DNA of 64,000 bases from Candidatus Latescibacterota bacterium. Its GTDB lineage: Bacteria; Latescibacterota; MWCZ01. Both the position numbers and the translations under genes were made by a program. Positions 1 to 7,723 of the stretch are shown here, in pieces (the stretch's first letter is position 1; every line of letters starts with the position of its first letter). Location: positions 232,526 through 296,525 of the forward strand of contig JAKJDF010000001.1 in NCBI GenBank assembly GCA_022706085.1. Direction: 5' to 3'. The notes beneath the pieces are model-generated. The model saw only the letters and a list, made by a program, of their open reading frames with translations. It ran no database searches and was not told the DNA's origin.

Positions 1-738
1 ACCCGCCTGTTCGAACGAGAGCGCCCTTCCATGCTCGTCGACATGGGCACCAATACTGAAGTGGTGGTAGGAAACAAACATCGGCTCATCGCCGCTTCGT
101 GCCCGGCAGGACCGGCATTCGAAGGGAGCGGGCTCCGTTGTGGGATGCCGGGGCTCGAAGGCGCGGTGGAGTCATTCCATTTGGACAATGGGAAACCAGT
201 CTATTCCGTTATCGGCGACGTTACCCCTCGTGGGATCTGCGGCTCCGGCGTAGTGGACATACTCGCGGAACTCACGCGCAACGGCATCGTTGACACGGTT
301 GGCAGATTCGTCGACGGCCGAACGGAGTTTGTCATTGACCGGGAGCAGAACATCGCGGTAGACAGACAGGATCTGAGTCAGCTTGCACAGGCGAAAGCAG
401 CCAACTATGCCGGGCAGCAGATACTCCTTCGAACATTCGGCATTGATTGGGATGATCTTGAGTTCCTGTTCTTCTCGGGGGGCTTCGCCAACTACCTGAA
501 CGTGCCCAACGCCCAGGCCATTGGCCTCATTCCACCGATCGATCCCGCAAAGGTCATGAAGGTGGGCAATACGGCACTGGAGGGCGCGGCTCAGATGCTG
601 ATCAACAGGGGGCTGCGCGAACGGATCGAACAGGTCGTCTTGACCATCGAGCACATTGAGCTGGAACGTGAACCCGACTTTTTCGACATGTATGTCGAGG
701 GCTGCCTGCTGGAACCTATGGGCCGGTTGAAGGGCTGA
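1..738 (+). CDS. RACo-like corrinoid activation protein, C-terminal part (5' truncated by window)
   Basis: The reading frame is open from base 1, so the gene starts outside the window; the visible ATG at 31 is internal. The sequence shows an ASKHA-type nucleotide-binding fold: a phosphate-1 motif LVDMGTNTEVV, then GICGSGVVDILAEL, and late FFSGGFANYLN and GNTALEGAAQMLI. This pattern is known from the C-terminal DUF4445/RACo domain of reductive activators of corrinoid proteins, which use ATP to drive an electron onto inactive Co(II) corrinoid through an N-terminal 2Fe-2S domain. That ferredoxin domain would lie upstream and cannot be checked here. Two URO-D methyltransferase homologues elsewhere in the window fit a corrinoid methyl-transfer lifestyle (inference). 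The UbiA gene follows after 14 bases. Confidence 0.85.
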   Translation, partial: TRLFERERPSMLVDMGTNTEVVVGNKHRLIAASCPAGPAFEGSGLRCGMPGLEGAVESFHLDNGKPVYSVIGDVTPRGICGSGVVDILAELTRNGIVDTVGRFVDGRTEFVIDREQNIAVDRQDLSQLAQAKAANYAGQQILLRTFGIDWDDLEFLFFSGGFANYLNVPNAQAIGLIPPIDPAKVMKVGNTALEGAAQMLINRGLRERIEQVVLTIEHIELEREPDFFDMYVEGCLLEPMGRLKG

Positions 739-752
739 CAAAAACCAAAAAA

Positions 753-1745
753 ATGACCTCCACGAGTCTGTCGGAAATCATCTTTGCCGCGCGGGAAGAC
801 TCCGCAGAGAAGCACAAAATCCACCCGCGTTCGACCCGTTCTGCGCAGGCCCCGCTGGCCTTTGTGGCTGACCTCCTTTTCCTCACACGACCCGTCCTGC
901 TGGGGCCTGTGTGGGTAGTGTACGGCGCCGGGGCCGTTTTGGCGGGAAGTTCACCCGGGATTGATCTTCTCTTCGTATCCTTCGTGGTCGCTGGTGTGTA
1001 CATCCATAACCAGCTCACTGACATTCCAAACGACCGAGCGAACAGGAAGCTGTTTCTTCTCCCCGACGGACATGTGAGCCACAGGGCTGCCCTGATACTT
1101 ACCGCAATGTTGTGGTCTGCCGGAATCCTGTGGTCGGCGACGCAGGGGATCAGGTCCGTTCTGTTCTTTTTGGCGATTGTACTGGGGCTTTTGTACAACG
1201 GATTGTGGCAGCCGGGGTGGAAATCACGTCCGTTGCTGGGGCTCGTGGCGAACTCCCTTGCACACGGAGTGATCACATTCGTCGCGGGCTTCACGGCCGC
1301 AGGGGGAACCATTGCCGAAGGGGTCGTGCGTTCAATACCCTACGCCTTCGCCGTGGGCGCGGTATACCTCGCGACTACGATCGTCGACGAAAATGGCGAC
1401 AGATTGACGACAAAACGCACGTTTTGCGTCGTCTACGGCAGGGTTGCGTGCACGCGGTGGATCGCCGGGCTGGTTTGTGCGGCCGCGGTGATCGCGGCAG
1501 TGAACGGGGACATGTGGATGGCTGCAGCTGCCATTGTATCGCTCGTTCCCGTTTTCCTCCTCTTGCGGGCGCCTGATGTCGGGAACGCACAGCGCGCTGC
1601 CGTCATTGCCGTGGGCGCTCTCGCTCTGGCTGTTGCCGCGCGCTGGACAAGCTTATTGGTCCTTGCGGCAGCAACATTCACCGCCACGAGATACTATTAC
1701 CGACTGCGCTTCGGTGTGGTGTACCCGACATTGGGCGGCGGCTGA
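753..1745 (+). CDS. UbiA-family prenyltransferase
   Basis: A 330-residue integral membrane protein with about eight or nine hydrophobic segments. Two aspartate motifs of the UbiA superfamily are visible: NQLTDIPNDRANRK (the NxxxDxxxD type, about residues 86-99) and VDENGDR (about residues 210-216); these bind Mg-diphosphate of the prenyl donor. The family joins a polyprenyl diphosphate to an acceptor such as a quinone ring, protohaem or geranylgeranylglyceryl phosphate; the acceptor cannot be told from sequence alone. A GGGP synthase gene at 56103-56861 makes a digeranylgeranylglyceryl phosphate synthase role conceivable but unproven. No good ribosome binding site precedes the ATG; it probably relies on coupling to the gene 14 bases upstream. 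Confidence 0.85.
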   Translation: MTSTSLSEIIFAAREDSAEKHKIHPRSTRSAQAPLAFVADLLFLTRPVLLGPVWVVYGAGAVLAGSSPGIDLLFVSFVVAGVYIHNQLTDIPNDRANRKLFLLPDGHVSHRAALILTAMLWSAGILWSATQGIRSVLFFLAIVLGLLYNGLWQPGWKSRPLLGLVANSLAHGVITFVAGFTAAGGTIAEGVVRSIPYAFAVGAVYLATTIVDENGDRLTTKRTFCVVYGRVACTRWIAGLVCAAAVIAAVNGDMWMAAAAIVSLVPVFLLLRAPDVGNAQRAAVIAVGALALAVAARWTSLLVLAAATFTATRYYYRLRFGVVYPTLGGG

Positions 1746-1748
1746 GTT

Positions 1749-2729
1749 TCAGCCTTCCACGCGGTACACATCGCCGTTGGAATCTACAATCGCTCTGTCG
1801 ATTTCCGCTCCGTCCGGTATGACCGCGCCGTTGAGCACGACCGCATCCGCGATCCTGACGCCTTTTCCGATGACGCAACCCTCGCCCAGACTCACAAACG
1901 GCCCGACCACAGCCCCCTTTCCGATTTTGACGCTCGCAGGTATATGCACGGGAGGGGAGACGATACAGCCAGTCGCCGGCGGGACTGCCGTTCCATTATG
2001 CTCCAGAAGGCGCGCATTGCCAACGAGCAGGTCCTCGGGCGTGTTCACGTTCATCCGCCAGTCGCCGACAAGCGTCCAGTGGAGGTTCAGACCTTCCTTC
2101 ACCGCAATTTGGAACGCATCGGGCAGGTAGTATTCCCCCTCTTTCGCGTTCAGTCGCGTTTTGCGTATACACTCGAACACCCACCGTCCCAGCACGTACA
2201 TTCCCGCCAGATTCAGATTGCTGCGCGGTTTCTCCGGCTTCTCTTCGAACTCCACGACATCCCGCCCGCGCGTAATGACGGTTCCTCCTTTTCGGGGATT
2301 GTCCGTGAAGTAAACCGCGAGGGTACCGTCTGCAGGGAAAAAACGATCGTACTCGATCAGGTCTGACATGTCATACAGACTCAAATTGTCCGACCAGCAG
2401 ACGAGAAAGCGGTTATCACCCATACGCTCTTCCGCGAGACTTATCGCATGGGCGGTCCCAAGGTGCTCCTGCTGCACGACGTACTCCAGCGATACCCCCA
2501 AGGCGTGCCCGTTCCCAAGCACATTGCGCACCTGACTGGAGTCGGGTGAAATGATGATCGTGATCTCGGTGATCCCCGCGCGGCGCAGACCGTCGATGTT
2601 GTGGACAATGAGCGGCTTACCGGCGGCCGGCAGGAGCGGTTTGGGCACGCGTTCCGAAAGCCTCCCGAACCGCGTGCCACGTCCGCCCGCCAAAATCAGT
2701 CCCAGAAGTTGTTTCTGCACTTCTCGCAT
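1749..2729 (-). CDS. Sugar-phosphate nucleotidyltransferase with left-handed beta-helix tail
   Basis: The N-terminus carries LGLILAGGRGTRFGRLSERVPKP, the nucleotide and Mg binding signature of NDP-sugar pyrophosphorylases, followed by a GT-A Rossmann domain to about residue 240. Residues 260-326 hold hexapeptide-like repeats (IPASVKIGKGAVVGPFVSLGEG) of a left-handed beta helix, as in GlmU-like and GDP-mannose pyrophosphorylases. It should transfer NMP from an NTP to a hexose-1-phosphate in the cytosol to make an activated sugar for glycan synthesis. Which sugar is not clear. It lies 27 bases downstream of the glycosidase gene and is probably cotranscribed; its 3' end meets UbiA with 3 bases between. 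Confidence 0.85.
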   Translation of the reverse strand: MREVQKQLLGLILAGGRGTRFGRLSERVPKPLLPAAGKPLIVHNIDGLRRAGITEITIIISPDSSQVRNVLGNGHALGVSLEYVVQQEHLGTAHAISLAEERMGDNRFLVCWSDNLSLYDMSDLIEYDRFFPADGTLAVYFTDNPRKGGTVITRGRDVVEFEEKPEKPRSNLNLAGMYVLGRWVFECIRKTRLNAKEGEYYLPDAFQIAVKEGLNLHWTLVGDWRMNVNTPEDLLVGNARLLEHNGTAVPPATGCIVSPPVHIPASVKIGKGAVVGPFVSLGEGCVIGKGVRIADAVVLNGAVIPDGAEIDRAIVDSNGDVYRVEG

Positions 2730-2756
2730 CCATCACGTCCTGTCACGTGTCGCTCA

Positions 2757-5267
2757 TTACCCCTCGAACGGCGCAAACACCATCTGCCCTGCCGGGACAA
2801 TCACGTTCTTCGACCTTCCGCCGGGGAGTCGGATCGTTTTCGTCACGTCCGAATTCACCTGACTGAAGAACATTACGCCTCGTACGCCTGCTCTTTCCAT
2901 CAGAGCACCGTAAACTTCGTCCTGTACGCCGTCGAAGATCGCGTAATCCTCAAGGCCCACATCCAGTCTGGACGCGTTCGCCAGCGTTTCCGTAAGCATG
3001 TCCCAGAATGCAGGGTGAGTTGCGGGGTGGTCCTTGTGGTCGTCTGCCCAGCGATCATCCCCAAAGTACCCTTTGCGATTTGCGCAGACGGGAAGCATGA
3101 TGGCGCATCCCTTGCCCACCCGGCATATCCGACCACCCAGTTCCTTCTCAAGTGGGCTGACCGTCGGCTCGAACGCCAAAAGACGCAATCCGAGAGACAG
3201 GTCTCCTTCCACCGTGGACGGAACACCGAGGTTGTGTGTGATCAGAACGCCTCCGTTCTCCACCCATCGGTACAGCCTCTCAAGCTCAGGTCCTTCGTAC
3301 GTTGAGCCCTGAAGGATCACCAGAAAGTCGTAATCCTCCATGATCCCATCTTTTATCAGGCCATCGTCAATCAGGTCGTAGTCGATGATGTCCCTCAGTT
3401 CCTCAGCCTGCGGCCAGAACCTGTCCCGCATTCCTTGCTCCGAAAAACCGTGATCGTCGGCAAGAACGAAATGTGTCCACGGGTAGAACACGGCAACCCG
3501 ATTCACACGCCGGTACTCCCCATTGAGGAACGGAAGGCCCCTCTGGAGTGCAAGGCGCCCCGACGGTGAATGCAGATGCCCCTCATACGACCAGAAGTTC
3601 GTCCCTTGTTGCGTCACGAGGTTGAAAACCCTGCCGAGAACGCCGTTCCCGGCCATGTCTCCGCCCCACGGTTCGTTTCCGAACGGCACACCATAGAAAC
3701 GGCATCCCACCCCTTGCCAGGCCGTGTAGACGTAATTGAAGGCGTAGTCACACCCCTCGTTTGTTGCGCGGTGTCCCATACCTGTGTGTTTCAACGCGCG
3801 TGTCTGGTCGGTCCAGTGCGCAGCTCTCGGGGGATCACCCGCTCCACCTGCGGCATTGTAGAAAACGGTATTGGGCATCGCCTCATGGCAGATTTCCCCC
3901 CACCGCTGCATCCACCACGTCATCTGACCACAATACCAGTTGATCTGGTCTATCCACGCCCTGTCGGACGGGGCGTCTTTGCGCACAACGGGGCGAATTT
4001 CGTCGAACGACCCGAATGATGACGCCCACGCTTCGTTCAGCCTTCCGATGCTGCCGTATTTTTCCCTCAGTGTCCTGCGGAAGTCAGCAACGGCAACGTC
4101 CTCGCCGCACCAGTACCCCACATGCGTATGGTACATGTCGCCCGTAAAGACACCGTTCGTGGTCGACTCCCCGAAATCGCCGGAAATGCCCACCATAATA
4201 GACTCAATGAGTTCCTCCGGGTAATGCTCAGCGAATTTTCGCATGAACCGTTCAACGTAATCGAGCTGAACCGGGCTCCAGATGGACTGCACCCAGCTTT
4301 CCTGTCCATGTTCCAAACATCGGTTGCGGTAATTGTTTGACGTCGCGAGCCACCACTTCGGCATGGCATACCATGGCCCGATCATGATAAATGCGACCCA
4401 TTTGAGTCCGAATTTCTTCGCCTCGGCCACCACCCAGTCGTAAAAGGTCCAATCCCAGACGCCTTCTTCGCGCTCGATGCTTGACCAGCGAACGTAAGAC
4501 TGAATCGCGGTTACGCCCATGCCTTTGTACAGAGGAAGCCACGGCGGAACGTTCAACACGCCGGAATCGTCCCGCTCCTCGAAAATCGCTCCTATGTTAC
4601 CGATCGAGACAGGAATTGAAGCCTTGGGGTAGGACTGGCTCAAGTGTTCTTCTGCCCGGCGCGCGTGAGCCATCTGATCGGTATCTGAGAAGTCCTCAGG
4701 ACGTTCTTCGGAAATTCGCACCATGGAAAGAACAAGGGGGCCCGACCCGATTATCTTGAGGTCAGCATCGTGAAAGCCCGAGTGGTCAAAAACTGGCTCC
4801 ACAAGCCGTATCGTCGCCCGCTGCCAGGATCCTGTATCGAGCGTGTTGACCCAGGTTGAGTCCCACGGCCTGGGCGCACCGGGCGGGCACACATGGTGGA
4901 CGAACCCTTCAAGTCCGTCCCGGTGGTACTGCACCGCGATGAACCCGAGTTCGCTTTCGAAAAAGTCAATCGTGACGTAGACCTCGCGTAAGCGATGGGC
5001 GGGCGGGTTCTCGACCTGAAGCCAGAAGACGCCGTCCTGAACATCAACACTCTCACTCGTGCCACGCCAGTAACCTGCCACCGATCCCTTTTTGCCAGAA
5101 GGGACCGCCCGGGCGCATGCTCTTCCGGACACGTGCGCCGGCACAACGGTACGGTTGTCTGTTATAGGCTTCGTTTTTCGGCCAACACCCTGGCGAAGGC
5201 TGATTCCATCTGCCGTCGTCGTGTCGGCGAATGCGATGGACGCACTCCACTGCTTCTTCTCTGCCAT
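2757..5267 (-). CDS. Large GH-A type glycoside hydrolase (beta-galactosidase-like, GH42/GH14-like barrel)
   Basis: An 836-residue protein. Residues 1-210 look like a beta-sandwich carbohydrate-binding region. A TIM barrel then begins at VTAIQSYVRWSSIEREEGVWDW (the usual start of GH42, GH35 and GH14 barrels) and runs to about residue 560, with GISGDFGES near the expected acid/base and a tryptophan-rich active-site region. A glutamine-amidotransferase-like domain similar to the GH42 trimerisation domain follows (FLVILQGSTYEGPELERLYRWVENGGVLITHN), then a short beta domain. No signal peptide is visible, so it may act inside the cell on imported oligosaccharide. The start at 5267 has an AAGGAA box 6 bases upstream. 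The exact GH family is uncertain. Confidence 0.75.
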   Translation of the reverse strand: MAEKKQWSASIAFADTTTADGISLRQGVGRKTKPITDNRTVVPAHVSGRACARAVPSGKKGSVAGYWRGTSESVDVQDGVFWLQVENPPAHRLREVYVTIDFFESELGFIAVQYHRDGLEGFVHHVCPPGAPRPWDSTWVNTLDTGSWQRATIRLVEPVFDHSGFHDADLKIIGSGPLVLSMVRISEERPEDFSDTDQMAHARRAEEHLSQSYPKASIPVSIGNIGAIFEERDDSGVLNVPPWLPLYKGMGVTAIQSYVRWSSIEREEGVWDWTFYDWVVAEAKKFGLKWVAFIMIGPWYAMPKWWLATSNNYRNRCLEHGQESWVQSIWSPVQLDYVERFMRKFAEHYPEELIESIMVGISGDFGESTTNGVFTGDMYHTHVGYWCGEDVAVADFRRTLREKYGSIGRLNEAWASSFGSFDEIRPVVRKDAPSDRAWIDQINWYCGQMTWWMQRWGEICHEAMPNTVFYNAAGGAGDPPRAAHWTDQTRALKHTGMGHRATNEGCDYAFNYVYTAWQGVGCRFYGVPFGNEPWGGDMAGNGVLGRVFNLVTQQGTNFWSYEGHLHSPSGRLALQRGLPFLNGEYRRVNRVAVFYPWTHFVLADDHGFSEQGMRDRFWPQAEELRDIIDYDLIDDGLIKDGIMEDYDFLVILQGSTYEGPELERLYRWVENGGVLITHNLGVPSTVEGDLSLGLRLLAFEPTVSPLEKELGGRICRVGKGCAIMLPVCANRKGYFGDDRWADDHKDHPATHPAFWDMLTETLANASRLDVGLEDYAIFDGVQDEVYGALMERAGVRGVMFFSQVNSDVTKTIRLPGGRSKNVIVPAGQMVFAPFEG

Positions 5268-5628
5268 GATGGTTCCTTCATCGAGTGAAACTCAGAGGTG
5301 AACGGCACCGAGGCGATTCGGGAGCCTACGCACCGCTACCGTCAAGTGGTGGAAGCGAAGACACCGTTACTTTGAATGCGGTACTGCGCCGCGGACCGGC
5401 GCAGGTAACCCGCACTCCAGAGAAGTTAACAAGACACCCTCACGGGGGTAATGGCCTCTGGGCTGGCCAGTGCGGCGACCGTATTCTGCGGCGTGTTGAG
5501 TCGCGAGAGAAAGCTCGCGGATTGACGTCTGATGCGGGGTAGTTCAACTCGCAGGGAGTCAGAAATTCAAAGGCGCCGACGAGTTTTGATGCTCACCAGC
5601 GCCTTTTTCTAATGGGTCCTTTGGCTTT
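5268..5628. other. Intergenic region, no gene seen; possible small RNA
   Basis: No convincing open frame is present on either strand. The region ends in a hairpin with a T run on the plus strand (5569-5610), although no plus-strand protein gene precedes it. A promoter for a plus-strand transcript was not clearly recognised, so a small RNA is only a possibility. Confidence 0.4.
5569..5610. terminator. Rho-independent terminator-like hairpin
   Basis: AAAGGCGC (5569-5576) pairs with GCGCCTTT (5599-5606) around a loop of about 22 bases. On the plus strand the stem runs straight into TTTTT; on the minus strand it is followed by TTTGAATTT, so it can also end the peroxiredoxin transcript. Confidence 0.6.
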
Positions 5629-6294
5629 TCAGATGCTCTTTTTGCTGAAATACCAGTCTACCACTTCCATATCTGTGGCTTTCATACGCTCCTCGGCCGC
5701 CTGTGTGGTGGCCGGCGGCGGGACAATAACCTTGTCTCCCGGTTTCCATCCTTCGGGCGTCGCAACCTTTTTGGCCGCATTGATCTGCAGCGCATCAATC
5801 AGGCGGATGATCTCCGGAATACTCCTACCGGTGGTGAGCGGGTAGTAGATGATCGCTTTCACCAACTGATCGGGATCCATAACGAACACCGCACGTACCG
5901 CGCTCGTTGTGGAGGCCTTCGGGTGTATCAGACCGAATGCATTGGCAACCTTCATATCCAGGTCGGCAATGACAGGGAACTTCACTTTGACACCGAAGAG
6001 CGATTCTATGCTCCGGACCCAGGCGATATGCGAATGGACAGAGTCGATGCTGAGACCGATGAGCTGAACGCCACGCTTGTCGAACTCTTCCTGATGGTTC
6101 GCGAACGCCATGAACTCAGTTGTGCAGACAGGAGTGAAATCAGCGGGGTGGCTGAAAAGCACCACCCATTTGCCCTTGAAGTCACTCAACTTCAGCACTC
6201 CGTGGGTAGTCACTGCCTCAAATTCCGGGGCAGGTTCGTTGATTCTCACCAGACCCACCGGCTGATCCTTGCAGCAATCCTTGTCGTCACACAT
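5629..6294 (-). CDS. 1-Cys peroxiredoxin (Prx6/AhpC-TSA family)
   Basis: A 221-residue thioredoxin-fold peroxidase that reduces H2O2 or organic peroxides. The catalytic motif HPADFTPVCTTEF places the peroxidatic cysteine at residue 57 with the PxxxTxxC frame intact. The C-terminal half matches the Prx6 subfamily (FGLIHPKASTTSAVRAVFVMDP, YYPLTTGR) and has no resolving cysteine. The only other cysteines are C2, C7 and C8 in an unusual N-terminal MCDDKDCCKD segment. The open frame runs further upstream, but AGGAGG at 9 bases before 6294 and the homology both fix this ATG. It is monocistronic, with its own promoter candidate at 6459-6488. Confidence 0.93.
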   Translation of the reverse strand: MCDDKDCCKDQPVGLVRINEPAPEFEAVTTHGVLKLSDFKGKWVVLFSHPADFTPVCTTEFMAFANHQEEFDKRGVQLIGLSIDSVHSHIAWVRSIESLFGVKVKFPVIADLDMKVANAFGLIHPKASTTSAVRAVFVMDPDQLVKAIIYYPLTTGRSIPEIIRLIDALQINAAKKVATPEGWKPGDKVIVPPPATTQAAEERMKATDMEVVDWYFSKKSI

Positions 6295-6628
6295 CGTCGT
6301 TCCTCCTTGGCATGGACCGCCCTCAAGCCCCCCTCGGAGTTGAGTTGCGATCTCGTCTCTCCATAGATAAGGTCTCACAAATCCTGATACCTGGCAAGCT
6401 CCGAGAACACACCGGACACGCAACCCTCGAGTCCGGATTGACAGCGGAAGCGCTAACGTATATATTACACTTGGATTACAAATGTCACCGTGGAATTTGG
6501 CCCGGAACAACGGCTTTTCGGCCCGGGAATGCCCGGAATGACGCCATTTTCGTCGCCGCGGCGCATGGAACCGCCACGGTGGGTTGGGTGTAATTGATTG
6601 AAGAAATCGGGGGGCGGAGGTTGAGAAA
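6295..6628. other. Intergenic region between divergent peroxiredoxin and small ORF
   Basis: No gene seen. It holds the peroxiredoxin promoter candidate and a direct repeat (6464-6480) described separately. The half near 6600 holds the GGAGG ribosome binding site of the next gene. Confidence 0.5.
6459..6488 (-). promoter_or_regulatory. Candidate promoter of the peroxiredoxin gene with a direct repeat in the spacer
   Basis: Read on the minus strand, GTGACA (6483-6488) and TATATA (6459-6464) are 18 bases apart, a fair sigma70-type match. The spacer holds two copies of TGTAAT one helical turn apart (6475-6480 and 6464-6469), which could be a regulator site. The predicted transcript start lies about 158 bases before the ATG. 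Confidence 0.4.
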
Positions 6629-6892
6629 GTGGATGATGTAAGGTTTAATGCTCGCGAGCGCCTTGGCGAAAAACGCCGCGCGTTCGTCTGCCGATTGACG
6701 GATGGCCGTGTCGCCATCATTTTCGATGGCGCGGGAGAGGACGAAACCCCTGCCACGGCAAGCGACCTCGATCAGGTCAAACGGCAGGTGGCGCTTCTGG
6801 TTCCCGACATTCGCATACCGTTGTATGAAGAGCACGAACTCAAACTCGTGAAACAGAAACTCGCGGGTATCTCCTCCCTGAGTCCGGTGTGA
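6629..6892 (+). CDS. Small conserved-looking hypothetical protein (87 aa)
   Basis: The product is not recognised. It starts at a GTG with GGAGG 8 bases upstream, which supports real translation. The protein is soluble and charged, with no cysteine pair or membrane segment; the first half looks like a small beta fold (FVCRLTDGRVAIIFDG) and the end like a helix (YEEHELKLVKQKLAGI). It stands alone between a divergent peroxiredoxin gene and a convergent propeller gene, and its stop codon lies inside a terminator-like stem. It could be spurious, but codon usage looks like its neighbours. Confidence 0.5.
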   Translation: MDDVRFNARERLGEKRRAFVCRLTDGRVAIIFDGAGEDETPATASDLDQVKRQVALLVPDIRIPLYEEHELKLVKQKLAGISSLSPV

Positions 6893-6907
6893 GGCAACTC
6901 ACACCGG
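6884..6907. terminator. Perfect hairpin with GCAA loop between convergent genes
   Basis: CCGGTGTGAG and CTCACACCGG form a perfect 10-bp stem closed by GCAA. The stem overlaps the stop codon of the small upstream gene. There is no clean T run, so it may act as a bidirectional terminator or as a 3'-end stabiliser. Confidence 0.55.
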
Positions 6908-6928
6908 CCGTCTTTCAGAATTCCCAGA

Positions 6929-7711
6929 TCAATCCCATTTCTCGCGGCGCTCATCCACATCCCATATTGTTGTCGCCTGCGTTGTTCCCCCGATAACTTC
7001 CAGTTTGCCATCGCCATCCACGTCCCCAAGCTCAATGATTTCCCCGAATGGCGTCGTATTCTCCCATTCCAGATTGCGGAACGCCGCATCCAGAACGTGT
7101 CCGGAACTAAGCACGATTTCCTGTTGCCCGTCGCCGTCCACGTCTCCCACCGCGATATCCGTTGCACGGTACAGGTTGTCGGAGCGCCATTTCTCCACAA
7201 AATGAACCGCGTCGAAAATGAACAACCTGTTCTCGCTCAAAAACAGGATCTCCATTCTTCGGTCGCCGTCCACGTCGGAAACCGTCATTGCTTCGATGGA
7301 CCGGAACTGCGTTTCCTGCGTTCGGGAAAGTAGCGCGAACGTATTGACGTCATACACGTACAGGCCTCCCCGGGTATTTGTTGCGACGATCTGACAGGTT
7401 CCGTCGTTGCCGAGATCAGCGACCAGAACCTTCTGGATTCGCGACAGAAGAGGCGGGCTCACCCATATCTCCTGATACCGGCTCCCGTTGAACTCCAGAA
7501 GATGGAGGTACCCACGCGACGTTCCATACACGATGCGGCCTCTGGGGTCGCCCGGGACTGAAGCGAACGTGTCGAATCGCGATGCAAGCCGCTTTAAGGG
7601 ATCGTGCACAAAAGCCACACTTTCGGACGGCTCCGGCGGTCGAATCCGCGGGGCTGCAGCAACCAGAACGACGATCGCCCCCGTAAGGAGCATCCATCTG
7701 AACGTATTCAT
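6929..7711 (-). CDS. Secreted FG-GAP/VCBS beta-propeller protein
   Basis: Residues 1-21 form a Sec signal peptide (hydrophobic TGAIVVLVAAA). The remainder shows repeated calcium-loop motifs of FG-GAP/VCBS blades: DLGNDGTCQIV, DVDGDRRMEIL, DVDGDGQQEIV and DVDGDGKLEVI, spaced about 45-55 residues apart. Such propellers bind ligands or partner proteins outside the cytoplasm. With about 260 residues it is short for a full seven-blade propeller, so it may be partial or may oligomerise. It is the last gene of the hydantoinase-LarC run, 12 bases after larC. Its role in that operon is unknown. Confidence 0.8.
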   Translation of the reverse strand: MNTFRWMLLTGAIVVLVAAAPRIRPPEPSESVAFVHDPLKRLASRFDTFASVPGDPRGRIVYGTSRGYLHLLEFNGSRYQEIWVSPPLLSRIQKVLVADLGNDGTCQIVATNTRGGLYVYDVNTFALLSRTQETQFRSIEAMTVSDVDGDRRMEILFLSENRLFIFDAVHFVEKWRSDNLYRATDIAVGDVDGDGQQEIVLSSGHVLDAAFRNLEWENTTPFGEIIELGDVDGDGKLEVIGGTTQATTIWDVDERREKWD

Positions 7712-7723
7712 GGTTCCTCCCCC

